45,000 nt of DNA from Prorocentrum cordatum (Eukaryota > Sar > Dinophyceae > Prorocentrales > Prorocentraceae): NCBI GenBank assembly GCA_963575745.1, contig CAUYUJ010019257.1, forward strand, positions 1-45,000, given 5' to 3'. A model generated the notes under the pieces. That model did not search any database. It had not been told where the DNA came from and was given only the letters and a program-made list of their open reading frames with translations. Shown here piece after piece: positions 29,676-39,769 of this stretch (positions within the stretch are counted from its first letter, which is position 1; the number at the start of each line of letters is the position of its first letter). Position numbers and translations under genes: made by a program.

Positions 29676-30567
29676 CTGATTCTCACGATGATGCTGCTGC
29701 TGATGATGATGCTGAGGATGATGGTGCCGATCATGATGATGGCAATGCTGACGATGCTGATGACGATGCTGCTGATGCTCATGCTTATGCTCACGACGAC
29801 GACGACGGTGATGATGATGCTGATGGTGTTGCTGCTGATGATGGTGCTTACGGTGATGATGACTACGATGGTTATGTAGTTGTTGCTTGTGGTGATGGTG
29901 ATGATGCTGCTAATGATGATGCTAATGATGATGATGGTGATGATGATGTTGATGATGACGATGCTGATGGTGGTGATGGTGTTGCTGCTGCTGACGATGA
30001 TGATGATGATATAACTGCTGATGAGTATGATGATGATGTTGACCATGATGAGGAGGAGGAAGATGATGCAGATGTGAATGACGATGATGACGACGACGAT
30101 GATGATGACGATTCTGGTAATCATGGTGCTGCTGATGATGTCTCCGGCGTTTATGATGAAGATGATGATACTGATCATGATGATGATGCTGATTATGATG
30201 ATGATGCTGATGTTGATGATGATTGTGCTGATGATGACGATAAGGATGATACTTTTGCTGATGATGCTGATGCTGATGTTGATGCTGATGATCGTGATGA
30301 TGCTACTGATGTTGATGCTGATGATTCTGATGATGCTGGTGATGATGATGCGGATGATGCTGATGCTGATGAAGATGATGATGGTGATGAGGATGAGGAT
30401 GAGGATGATGGTGACGATGATAATGGTAATCATAATGGTGATGATGATGGTGATGGAGATGGTGATTGTGATATTGATGGTGATGGTGCTGATGGTGATG
30501 GTGATGGTGATGATGATGCTGATGATGATGATGATGATCACGGGGATGGTGATGGTGATGGTGATGG

Positions 30568-30599
<32 letters not shown>

Positions 30600-31002
30600 T
30601 TGGCGATGGTGATGGTGATGGTGATGGTGATGGTGATGATGCTGATGCTGATTATGATTATCATGATGATGATGATGATGGTGGTGGTGATGATGATGAT
30701 GATGATCGTGATGGTGTTGGTGATGATTGTGATCGCGATGGTGATGATGATGATGATGATGATGGTGATGGTGATAGTGATGGTGATGGTGATGGTGATG
30801 GTGATGGTGATGGTGATGGTTGTGCTGATGATGGTGAGGATGGCGAATGTGATTATGATAATGATGCTGATGATGATGAGGGTGATAATGGTGAACGGTG
30901 CTGGTGATGGTGATGGTGATTGTGACGCTGATGGTGATTGTGATAATGCTGATTCTGCTGATGATGATGGTGATGGTGATGTTGATGGCGGTCGTTATTA
31001 TT

Positions 31003-31073
<71 letters not shown>

Positions 31074-31739
31074 GGTGATGATGATGAAGATGATGCTGAT
31101 GATGATGATGGTGATGCTGATGATGATGATGATGCTCATGATGATGCTGATGATGATGGTGATGATGATGATGATGTTGATGATGATGTAATGATGATGC
31201 TGCTGATGGTGGTGGTGGTGATGACGATGATGGTGATGGTGATGGTGATGATGATGGTGGTTGTGGTGATGATGATGGTGATCATGATGATGATGAGGAT
31301 GATGATGATGATGCTGATGATGATGATGATGATGGTGATGATGGTGACGATGACGGGGACGAGGAGGGGGAGGAGGAGGATGAGGAGGAGGAGGAGAAGG
31401 AGGTGGAGGACTGTGGAATGAGAGGCGGAGGAGGAGGAGGCGAAGGAGGAGGAGGAGGATGAGGAGGAGCAGGAGGAGGAGAAGGAGGAGGAGGAGGAGT
31501 CGGTGGTGGTGGTGGTGGTGATTGTGTTGGTGGAGATGATGATGTTGATGATGATGTAATGATGATGCTGGTGGTGGTGGTGGTGGTGGTGATGCTGATG
31601 CTGGTGCTGATGCTGATGCTGATGCTGATGCTGATGCTGATGCTGATGATGTTGATGATGATGATGATGCTGCTGATGATGATGCTGCTGAAGATGATGA
31701 TGCTGATGATGATGATGCTGATGATGATGATGGTGGTGG

Positions 31740-31771
<32 letters not shown>

Positions 31772-31965
31772 TTGATGATGCTGATGCTGATGCTGATGCT
31801 GATGCTGATGCTGATGCTGATGCTGATGCTGATGCTGCTGATGATGATGATGATGATGAGGAGGAGGTGGAGGACTGTGGAATTTGAGGAGGAGGAGGAA
31901 GAGGAGGATGAGGAGGAGGAGGAGGAGGAGCAGGAGGATGAGCAGGAGAAGGAGGAGGACGAGGA
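28872..31965. repeat. 3-kb GAT/GCT/GGT/GGA trinucleotide block filling intron 3
   Basis: 28872-28902 GGA; 28905-31345 GATGATGAT with GCTGAT and GGTGAT blocks; 31346-31500 GGA; 31501-31858 GAT/GCT/GGT; 31859-31965 GGA. Longer-range duplications are visible: the pattern GCTGGTGACGACGATGCTGC appears near 29119 and 29382, and GGAGGACTGTGGAAT near 31405 and 31868. The frames of 300-550 codons rich in Asp, Met, His or Ile are repeat artefacts. Confidence 0.96.
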
Positions 31966-32032
31966 GGCCCAGGCGATATCTTTCAATGGGCCCTCCGAGT
32001 TGCGCCCAGAGCGGGGAGCGGATGGTGGGCAG

Positions 32033-32086
32033 GCTCTCGACCTGTTTAAGAAGACGCTCCCACCCCCTGGCGACAGCCTGCTGCAG
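32033..32086 (+). CDS. Exon D, coiled-coil family protein (partial gene)
   Basis: 54 nt, phase 0, acceptor GGTGGGCAG|GCT, donor CTGCAG|GCACTC (GC type). All 18 residues read ALDLFKKTLPPPGDSLLQ, the family's strongest landmark (ALELFKKTLP...S.LQ). Exons C and D join as LNDDD|ALDLFKK, exactly as in the family. Sequence on both sides is unrelated or GGA/GAT repeat. Confidence 0.8.
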
Positions 32087-33161
32087 GCACTCCGAGGAGG
32101 ATGAGGGTGATGAGGGGGACAACCGCGTAAACTACACCTCCTCCTCCTCCGTCTCCTCGTCCTCCTCCTCGCCCTCGTCCTTCTTACGATGACGCTGTGC
32201 GATTCTGCTGCAAGATTCCGCGCGCGGACTCGCCTCTTGCCGGTTGGTTTGCTTGTTGCAACTCGTGGGCATCATCGTTTGCAGGGGAGCGCGCTTGTCG
32301 GGAACAGCAACACGTCAGGCCCCCCGAGGTGGGGTTTTCCAAGCAGGGGGGCGCCCAACGGGGGCTGGCGAGGCGCGGCCGCCGCCGCATCGCCGACCGC
32401 GTTCGGACATTCGCCAGGCGATGCCGACGGCAGCATCCAAGCAAGCCGCGGGGGTCGCCCGCTCTGGGCGACGCGGCGGCGCGCGGCGGCGAGCCGAACG
32501 CGCGGGCCGCGCGCGACGCCTCGGACGCAAGTGGGCCCTGGGGCTGCGGCCCCAGCGCGGGCCGTGCCGCCGCGGGAGCCGCGCGCGCTGAGCCTCCGCG
32601 CGCGCTGAGCGCGCGTCCTCCGCCGCTCCCGACGATACGCGCGCGCCACCCCCAGCGCGACCTCAGGCGCAGCCCCCAGCGCGACCCCCAGCGCGACCTC
32701 CTCGGCTTCTCACGCGTTTTCGCTTTCCTCACTCTTGCGTGTGTCGCCGTGTAGTTGCACGTCCCGCGCTTGCGGATGACGTGCCAGTTTTCCACGTTGA
32801 CGCGTGTCCTTGTTTCGCATGCATTCTGATGTCTGGTTTCCAAACGGCTGTGTCCACCGTTCTTTTTTGGTGTGGTAATGTGATGCAGTCGGCAATGTTT
32901 TCCATGTGATGTGTTGTGTTGCTTCCACGCGGGAGTTTGCAAATCATGCGCATCGTCTCCGAGCACGTACGTCTTGGTTGCGGTATCCAAGTTCGAAATT
33001 ATTCCTTTCCCCAGAATGGCGTGCATGCGCTTGGGTTTTGCATTGTCGTTGTCCGTCGACGTGAGTGGTGTCCATGGAACCGTTCAAACAGACGTATCAG
33101 TCGTTACATTCGTTTCTTCTGCGCCCTTCATGAATACATGAGCACGTGCGCGCGCCGCGGA

Positions 33162-33172
33162 TTTGGCTCAAG
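33162..33172 (+). other. Spliced-leader-like 11-mer (possible relic)
   Basis: TTTGGCTCAAG equals the last 11 bases of the dinoflagellate trans-spliced leader as I recall it (ending CATTTTGGCTCAAG). The upstream bases (CCGCGGA) match it only loosely. One such 11-mer by chance in 45 kb on two strands is unlikely but possible (around 2%). Confidence 0.25.
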
Positions 33173-33224
33173 GGACCTGTAAAGGGGCGCCCGTCTCTTT
33201 TAGCACGTGCGCATCACCACCGCT

Positions 33225-33329
33225 ATGTCGTACAACATCGTTAATGGATCCATTGACTTAGGAGATGAGAGTAAAGAACAAACGCAGTCGTCAGGTAATG
33301 TTGATTATTTGACAAAGCAGGGATTGTAA
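33225..33329 (+). CDS. Small open frame after the leader-like motif
   Basis: 34 codons from ATG 33225 to TAA 33329, beginning MSYNIVNGSIDLGDESKEQ. Composition looks protein-like rather than repeat-like, and it starts 53 bases after the leader-like 11-mer. I recognise no family. It could be the 5' end of a retroposed mRNA or mere chance. Confidence 0.18.
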   Translation: MSYNIVNGSIDLGDESKEQTQSSGNVDYLTKQGL

Positions 33330-33378
33330 GCCGAATATTTGGTGGATAGAGATCCTGACGATGCGCGCCCTGGCAAAC

Positions 33379-33379
<1 letters not shown>

Positions 33380-33442
<63 letters not shown>

Positions 33443-33455
33443 AATGATGACGATT

Positions 33456-33515
<60 letters not shown>

Positions 33516-33561
33516 CTGAAGATTATGATGATGGTGATGATGATGATGATGATGCTGATGC

Positions 33562-33602
<41 letters not shown>

Positions 33603-33654
33603 CTGATGATGGTGGTGGTGGTGGTGGTGATGATGATGGTGGTGATGATGGTGG

Positions 33655-33688
<34 letters not shown>

Positions 33689-33711
33689 GGTGGTGATGGT
33701 GATGGTGATGG

Positions 33712-33773
<62 letters not shown>

Positions 33774-33845
33774 ATGAGGAGGAGGAGGAGGAGGAGGAGG
33801 AGGAGGAGGAGGAGAAGGAGGAGGATGAGGAGGAGGAGGAGGATA
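33380..33845. repeat. GAT/GGT/GCT then GGA repeats (intron 4)
   Basis: GATGATGAT with GGTGGT and GCTGCT patches to about 33775, then GGAGGA to 33842. 33846-34150 after it is unassigned mixed sequence. Confidence 0.96.
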
Positions 33846-34154
33846 ATCAGGCGACGGAGGTGGAGTCCTGAGGAATGCTTGGGTAATCTGGCGTGTACCA
33901 GAGTATTTGTTGTTTCCTGATCCCCCCTCCTGGGCGCGTGCCGTGCCCGTCGTGTGTCTCATGGAGGGGGGAGGGCTGATGAAAGGGCGGACTTGGAGTA
34001 GGAAGCGTTTTGTTTCCCGCAGAACGCATAGGATAACGTTTCAGCCTCCACTGAGCTCCAGTAGTCTTTCACTTCCACAAAAATGCCCTCTAACAGTGAA
34101 CCACCGTTTTTCTTTTGGCGCGGGGAAGTCAGCGAGGGAGAGCACAAACGTAGC

Positions 34155-34500
34155 GAAAGGCAGGAGGAAGAGGAGGAGGATGAAGAGGAGGAGGAGGAGG
34201 AGGAGAAAGAAGATGAAGAGAAGGAGGTACGCAGAGCTATGCGCACGCATACCGCCACAAACACGCAAAAGCGCACGCGCGAACTCAGCGTGCACCCCTC
34301 GATCCCGAGAGACTTTACAATCTCCTGCTCTCGAGGAAGAGGCTGGAATAGGACCAGGAGGGGGAGGGGGATAGAGATGGATGAACGGAGGAGGGAGGAG
34401 GGAGGTGAAGGAGGGAGGGTGAGGATGAAGAGGGGCAGGAGGATGCGGAGGTAGGAGGTGGAGGGAGGAGGTGGAGGGAGGAAGGCGGGAGGGAGGAGTC
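34155..34500. repeat. GGA/GAAG purine tracts (intron 4)
   Basis: Purine-rich at 34160-34228 and 34355-34500, with a mixed 130-base gap. Minus-strand Ser/Leu frames derive from it. Confidence 0.88.
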
Positions 34501-34549
34501 GCTCTTGATAGTCGCGCCTCGCCCCTCTGCCGGCCCCTCTGCCAGCAAG

Positions 34550-34603
34550 GTGAAAGTCAGCCAGGCGGAGGTGCGGGCACGCGCCAGGAAGATCCTGTTG
34601 AAG
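34550..34603 (+). CDS. Exon E, coiled-coil family protein (partial gene)
   Basis: 54 nt, phase 0, acceptor CTGCCAGCAAG|GTG after a C/T-rich run, donor TTGAAG|GCTGCG (GC type). The 18 residues read VKVSQAEVRARARKILLK. This segment is variable in the family but typically holds an Arg/Ala helix with RARA between the FKKTLP and GKKIGF blocks, as here. It has the same length and phase as exon D. The donor is the least certain: the frame stays open past it into KAASGMG. Confidence 0.62.
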
Positions 34604-34704
34604 GCTGCGAGTGGGATGGGGAAGGAGCAGGGGGAGAAGCAGGATCGAGGAGTGAGGTTCGTGGGTTTTTGGTCTGGCATGTTTTTGGCGTTCACAGACA
34701 TCCA
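34604..34704 (+). other. Intron 5, first 100 bases
   Basis: G-rich mixed sequence, no feature recognised. Confidence 0.5.
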
Positions 34705-34925
34705 GGGGAGGAGGAGGAGGAGGAGGAGGAGGAGGAGGAGGAGGAGGAGGAGGAGGCGGAGGAGGAGGAGGAGGAGGAGGAGGAGGAGGAGGAGGAGGAG
34801 GAGGAGGAGGAGGGAGGAGAGGAGGAGGAGGAGGAGGAGGAGGAGGAGGAGGAGGAGGAGGAGGAGGAGGGGAGGGGAGGAGGGGGAGCGATGTGAGGAG
34901 GAGGAGGAGGAGGAGGAGGAGAAGA
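34705..34925. repeat. (GGA)n tract (intron 5)
   Basis: About 220 bases of GGAGGA, purine only on the coding strand. Confidence 0.96.
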
Positions 34926-36675
34926 GGCCCATCACATCTCTGTGCCGTGAAAAGGGGCTCTTAGCGGACGTTTGATTTTCTAGACCCGCTCGGTTCGAGA
35001 TGCCCCGAGCAGTCACGCACAAAGACGGGGTCGAGAGTTCCAGTCGTGGCGTTTTACGACTTCATGGTTCTGTCACCACGCTGGGCGTCAGGGGGGAGAG
35101 GTGGGTTTGAAGGAGGAGGAGGCGGACGAGGTGCCGGAGGAGTAGCAGTGCGTATGCAGAAGACCTTGCTAATGTTGTGGTGCATTTTTGAAGAATGTAT
35201 GCAAGGTGTTCCGCAAGCGGACGCTTCTTCTGCTGCATGTTTGCCACCACGTGTGTGGGCTCTGAGTCGCGAGTCACGTGTCGAAGACAGCCTGGCGAAC
35301 CAGGTTCCACTACCAAAGCGAACTGATCAACGCCCTCGAAGTTTTTGACGGAAATGAATGAGAACAGTACGATGAACACATCCCAACGATCCGTTACACC
35401 GCTACGCGTATGATTTAAGGGCCCATGATGGCTTGAGCCCGAAGTGCGATGGAGACTGTACTCTCCCTTGCCTTCATCGCAACTCCATTGCGTCTGATAA
35501 ATTTGTCGCGCGAATCCGGTTCCGTCGTCTCCGTGGTGGCCACGGTGGATCTTCTTCAAGTCAGAGCTCGGGGTCCCTATCGGGAAATCGGTTTCGTGGC
35601 TCCAATGTCTGGTTTCTCTTCATCGCTCGCGAGAAATCGGTTCCGTGTCTCTCGTTCGTTCTCTCATGGCCACCCACAGGAAGATTTTTGTAGTCACGCA
35701 AAGGTAGCGGTAATGACAACGATGATTGGCGGCGCTCCGTTGCCCTCCACTCCTGACAAAACTAGGTTTGCGTATGGACAATATCCAGGAAAGTCACTCA
35801 CGAAGCCATCATCATCCGCGAGAAATGTGTGTTCGCGTTTCTCAACCCTCCTCCGCCATCTTCGTCGCCCGCGGGAGGTCTACTGGAAGCAGTACTCCAG
35901 GATGTGTCGATCCAGCTGGACCTGAAAAATGGCAAAGTCGATCTGAATTTCCCAGCAGGCAAAAACTGGGCGAAATGCGCCGGACGATGAGATCGGCGAG
36001 TCCTATTCGAAAACGTTCAGGTCGTTCTGACAATGCCCAGGTGCCCCCGTGTATGAACTTTCATAGCCCGGTGGCGGTGTCCGATGATAATGCTCTGTTT
36101 TTGTTTCGGTCGACCTGAACGGGTTGCCCTTCTCACAGCAACAATGGAAGACACGCGCCAGCGGAAGATTTTGAGGGCCGATCTTGCAATTTTCAGGTCG
36201 ATGAAAACGTGTTGGGGTGCCCCCCTTGTATGAAGTAATGCAGTCGGGTCTCATTTTCCGAATTATATTCGAACGGGGACCTCAACGGACCTGAAAATGT
36301 GGCCCCGGGGCGGCTGCGGCCCAGTGGACCACTGTCGTTATCGATGACCGTACGGGGCTCCGTTTGCCTAACGGGGGCTCCCGTACCTGAATGTAGCTGC
36401 CTGGACTCAGTATGGCTGCTAGAAACACGTTGTATGCCATACTAGTTACACTTTCCTTACCTCCTGCATTGTTGGGGGGTGGTACTCTACAACTGGGCAG
36501 CAAGCATATCTCTGTTCGGCTCAACTTTGCGTCGAAGGGGATCGGGGCCTGCGGAAGAAAAGCTCGCTCCAATTATGAGAGCTTATTGCCAGAACATGCT
36601 GAGCGTGGAACGGTCTGCAACGTTCTCGCAAAACCTTCGCTATATGCTGGCAATACGTTGTTGGTATAAGCCTCG
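34926..36675 (+). other. Intron 5, unassigned low-repeat stretch
   Basis: About 1.75 kb of balanced composition. Weak internal repetition: GAAATCGGTTTCGTG-like sequences near 35514, 35582 and 35630, and GGTGCCCCCGTGTATGAA near 36038 with a relative near 36216. Open frames of 130-165 codons exist on both strands (for example + 35449-35925) without recognisable domains. Confidence 0.5.
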
Positions 36676-37055
36676 AGGGAGGAGGATGAGGAGGAGGAGG
36701 AGGAGGAGGCGGAGGCGGAGGCGGAGGAGGGAGGAGGAGGGGATATAGCGGTGGCTCCCTACTGGGGCCGCCATCGGAGGAGCGGAAAGCGGAAAGAGAG
36801 ATAAGGATGGGGGCGGTTCGAGTGTGCTCTAGATGGTCTCACGGCGTTCGAGGGAGGAGGAGGAGGAGGAGGAGGAGGAGGAGGAGGAGGAGGAGGAGGA
36901 GGTTGAGGAGGAGGAGGAGGAGGAGGCGGAAGAGGAGGAAGGGAGGAGGAGGGGGAGGGGGAGGGGAGGAGGAGGAGGAGGAGGAGGAGGAGGAGGAGGA
37001 GAGGAGGAGTTGGTGGAGAGGATACTGATGATGATGATGATGATGATGATGAAGA

Positions 37056-37108
<53 letters not shown>

Positions 37109-37129
37109 GGATGATGATGATGATGATGC

Positions 37130-37160
<31 letters not shown>

Positions 37161-37242
37161 GATGATGATGATGATTATGATTATGATGATGATGATGACG
37201 ATCATGATGATGATGATGATGATGTGATGATGATGATGATGC

Positions 37243-37274
<32 letters not shown>

Positions 37275-37275
37275 C

Positions 37276-37319
<44 letters not shown>

Positions 37320-37434
37320 GTGATTGGTGATGGTGATGGTGATGGTGATGATGATGATGCTGATGATGATGATGATGATGATGCTGATGATGATGATGAT
37401 GATGATGATGATTATGATGATGATGATGATGATG

Positions 37435-37533
<99 letters not shown>

Positions 37534-37680
37534 GGATGATGAGGATGATGAGGATGATGAGGAGGAGGAGGAGGAGGAGGAGGAGGAGGAGGAGGGAGTG
37601 AAGAGGGATGAGGAGCAGGGAAGAGGAGGGGGTACGAGGGAATGAGGAAGAGGAGGCAAGGGAGGAGGCAGGGAGGAGCG
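36676..37680. repeat. GGA, GAT, GGA repeats (intron 5)
   Basis: GGA to 36745, a 100-base unique insert (see direct repeat), GGA 36852-37010, GAT with GCT and GGT variants 37025-37560, GGA/GGGA 37560-37680. Confidence 0.95.
36721..36848 (+). repeat. 128-bp direct repeat, copy 1
   Basis: Starts in GCGGAGGAGGGAGGAGG, then AGCGGTGGCTCCCTACTGG, AGCGGAAAGCGGAAAGAGAG, and ends CTCACGGCGTT. It aligns without gaps to 38126-38253 (offset 1405) with four substitutions. Confidence 0.93.
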
Positions 37681-37800
37681 GTGTGTGTGTGTGGGGCACA
37701 CAAGAAGGATCCGAGCCCCGTTCTCCGCCGGGCGAGGCGCGCCTTCCGCCTCAGCGCGCGCCTGCGCTCCCCCTCTCGGGCCTGGGCCTCCGTGCCGCAG

Positions 37801-37887
37801 GCGGCCCACGGCGCCCAGCACGGCTCCGGCGTGCTTGCCGGCTTCGTGGCGCAGGCGCTGCATGGCAAGAAGATCGGCTTCGACAAG
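37801..37887 (+). CDS. Exon F, coiled-coil family protein (partial gene)
   Basis: 87 nt, phase 0, acceptor CCGTGCCGCAG|GCG, donor GACAAG|GCCGCC (GC type). The 29 residues begin AAHGAQHGSG and end AQALHGKKIGFDK. The family motif is D.(I/V)ALAL.GKKIGF.KV. The next family segment (acidic and Lys-rich, with a KKEYC motif) is not found downstream. It sits in a 200-base GC-rich island between purine repeats and between the two 128-bp direct repeats. The upstream boundary could lie earlier, as 37700-37800 is also open in frame. Confidence 0.7.
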
Positions 37888-37924
37888 GCCGCCCGGTGCG
37901 AAAGGCGGTCGGACGGTGGAGGCA

Positions 37925-38150
37925 GGGAGGAGGAGGATTACAAGGAGGGTGGAGGAGGCAGGGAGGGAGGGAGAGAGGGGGGGAGGGAGGGAGGGAGGGA
38001 GGGAGGGAGGGAGGGAGGGAGTGCAGCCAGAGGAGGAGGAGGAGGAGGAGGAGGAGGAGGAGGAGGAGGAGGAGGAGGAGGAGGAGGAGGAAGAGGAGGA
38101 GGCGGGGGAGGAGGAGGAGGAGGAGGCGGAGGAGGGAGGAGGAGGGGAGA
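37925..38150. repeat. GGAGG/GGGA and (GGA)n tract
   Basis: GGGAGGGAGGGA near 37965-38020, then GGA to 38100, then GGCGG/GGAGG. Confidence 0.94.
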
Positions 38151-38253
38151 TAGCGGTGGCTCCCTACTGGGGCCGCCGTCGGAGGAGCGGAAAGCGGAAA
38201 GAGAGATAAGGATGGGGGCGGTTCGAGTGTGCTTTAAATGGTCTCACGGCGTT
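38126..38253 (+). repeat. 128-bp direct repeat, copy 2
   Basis: Gap-free partner of 36721-36848 with four substitutions (about 97% identity). Confidence 0.93.
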
Positions 38254-39120
38254 TCAGCTTAGTGGTTCTGGGCCGTCCGTCCTGGAGGACCTTTGGACCT
38301 GGTTGTTTTGGGGCTTGGACGGTGCCAGGCTGGCGCCAGGCCGCAGCCAGGCTGGACGTCGGCCTGGCGAGGGCCAGAGCGATCGACAAGGCCAGGCCGC
38401 GGCCTGGCCAGGGATTAGCCAGGGCCAGGCTGCCTACTCCTCGTCGGCCCTATTGACCGAAGAAGATTTGAAGTGACTCCCGATGTTGACTCGTAGTTGT
38501 TTCCTCCCTCTCTGAAGGCCAACAAGCCAAGCTTTAGGTTGACGCAGACAGTTCAACTGTCTACTCTCATCGCGGTGGGCCCGCTTGACATCCTCTGGTG
38601 ATCTGGGTGCTGAACACACTGATGATTCACATAGTCGGAAACGGAGGTGTCGTTCGTGACAGCGGTGCTACCCTTTGTGGTTGGTTGTGGCAAGTCGTGA
38701 TGAGGATAGCCAGCCACACGTCGAAACGCTGCAGACGGACAACACCAGGGGTGCCCGAGAAAGTGACATACCCAGTCCAATACCAGAAGGGTGCGCGACA
38801 GGCTTCAACGCGGGTGCACATTATTTCTCGTATCTTCCATTTGCGTGGAGCTGTTTGGCAAGTGATTGCTGATCAACCGGAAGTCTCGCCAGAGCTCGAC
38901 TTCGGCGCGGTGGCTCAGCGTCCACGCGACGTTGTATTGTCGTCTTGAGACCAGCCTTCTCTGGCGTTCGGCCCCAGCTATGGTCGCCTCAAAAGAGGGG
39001 GCTTCGCAGGTGCATTTTGACTTCGTTGCCGTGTCCGAGTGCGAGTCCGGTAGCTTGGCCCCGACGGCCGTGGAGGCCAGGATGGGCTTGTCGAGCCTGG
39101 TGTCCCACGAGCGCCTAACA
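38254..39120. other. Unassigned region; CCAGG-rich start
   Basis: 38305-38430 repeats GCCAGGCTGG/GGCCAGG in both orientations. 38430-39120 is balanced sequence with 60-116-codon frames on both strands. None carries a motif that I recognise, and the next exon of the gene was not found here. Confidence 0.5.
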
Positions 39121-39124
39121 GCAG

Positions 39125-39500
39125 GGGTGGCCCCGCTGTCGCCCTTCGTGGCCCCCTCGCTGCCCTTCGTGGCCCCGTTGCTGCCCTCAGTGGCCCCGTC
39201 CTTGCCCTCCGCGGCCCAATATCCTTATGCCCTTCGTGGCCCCTGCTCGTTCTCGCCCGTCGTGGCCCCATGTGCATGCCTTTCGTGGCCCCGCTCTCGC
39301 CCTTGAGGCCTCCTCGCTGTCCTATGTGGCCCAGTTGCTACCCTCAGTGGCCCTGTCGTTGCCTTCTGTGGCCCCGCATTATCTGCCCTTCGTGACCCCC
39401 CGCTCGTTCGCGCTCTTCGTGGCCCCATACGCATTCCCTTCGTGTCCCCGCTGTCGCCCTTCGTGGCCTACTTCGCTGCCCCTCGTGGCCCTGCTGTCGT
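39125..39500. repeat. CCCTTCGTGGCCCC minisatellite
   Basis: Irregular 15-25-base units around CTTCGTGGCCCCGCTGTCGC, with CTCAGTGGCC variants. Arg/Gly/Thr frames on the minus strand derive from it. Confidence 0.9.
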
Positions 39501-39533
39501 TCTCTCTCGCGCTCGCTCTCGCTCTCGTTTTCG

Positions 39534-39536
<3 letters not shown>

Positions 39537-39581
<45 letters not shown>

Positions 39582-39620
39582 GCCGCCGTCGTCGTCATCG
39601 TCGTCGTCGTCGTCGTCGTT
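39537..39620. repeat. (TCG)n microsatellite
   Basis: TCGTCGTCG with short TCATCGCCGCC interruptions. Confidence 0.95.
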
Positions 39621-39625
39621 AAAAT

Positions 39626-39735
39626 GATTGTTGTTGAATGTTAATTACTAAACAATCACTATTGTTGGACCGCCCCAGGCGCTTTGGCGCTTTCGCCTCG
39701 GCGCCGGCTACATTTTCATTGAAAATTAGGCTCAC
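39626..39735 (+). repeat. Dispersed repeat of about 100 bp, copy 1
   Basis: GTTGAATGTTAATTACTAAA ... ACTATTGTTGGACC ... GGCTACATTTTCATTGAAAA. It aligns with 43516-43612 in the same order and orientation. Confidence 0.65.
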
Positions 39736-39769
39736 GCTCGAGCGTTTTGGGGGGCGCCAAAACCGACCC

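Larger units (their letters stand above)
32087..33370 (+). other. Intron 4, proximal part; GC-rich 32340-32710
   Basis: 32340-32710 is very G+C rich with CGCGCG runs and GCGCAGCCCCCAGCGCGACC-type short repeats near 32650-32700. The rest is mixed and lower in GC. Long frames through the GC-rich part on both strands reflect a lack of A/T for stops. Contains the two items listed separately at 33162 and 33225. Confidence 0.5.
16458..37887 (+). other. Partial six-exon gene: dinoflagellate coiled-coil family of unknown function
   Basis: Gene-span entry. Exons at 16458-16547, 27418-27513, 28519-28578, 32033-32086, 34550-34603 and 37801-37887 join in phase 0 into 147 codons, and their order matches the order of motifs in a coiled-coil family that I recognise from dinoflagellate proteomes. 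Introns begin GA, GC, GA, GC, GC, the last exon is followed by GC, and every acceptor is AG|G. No intron begins GT. Intron lengths are 10870, 1005, 3454, 2463 and 3197. The 5' and 3' exons are not in the window or could not be recognised: the family normally continues upstream with a KTKE-type segment and downstream with an acidic/Lys-rich coiled coil. Cellular role is unknown. Splice sites are inferred from sequence only. Confidence 0.72.

Noticed and set aside
28929-31421. Open frames of 277-545 codons rich in Asp, Met, His, Ile or Ser
   Set aside because: They are translations of GAT/GCT/GGT triplet repeats, open in several frames and on both strands at once, and they lie inside intron 3 of the six-exon gene.
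38860-38948. SPELDFGAVAQ as the family's LDF.ALA motif
   Set aside because: It lacks the following GKKIGF block, and exon F already supplies this part.
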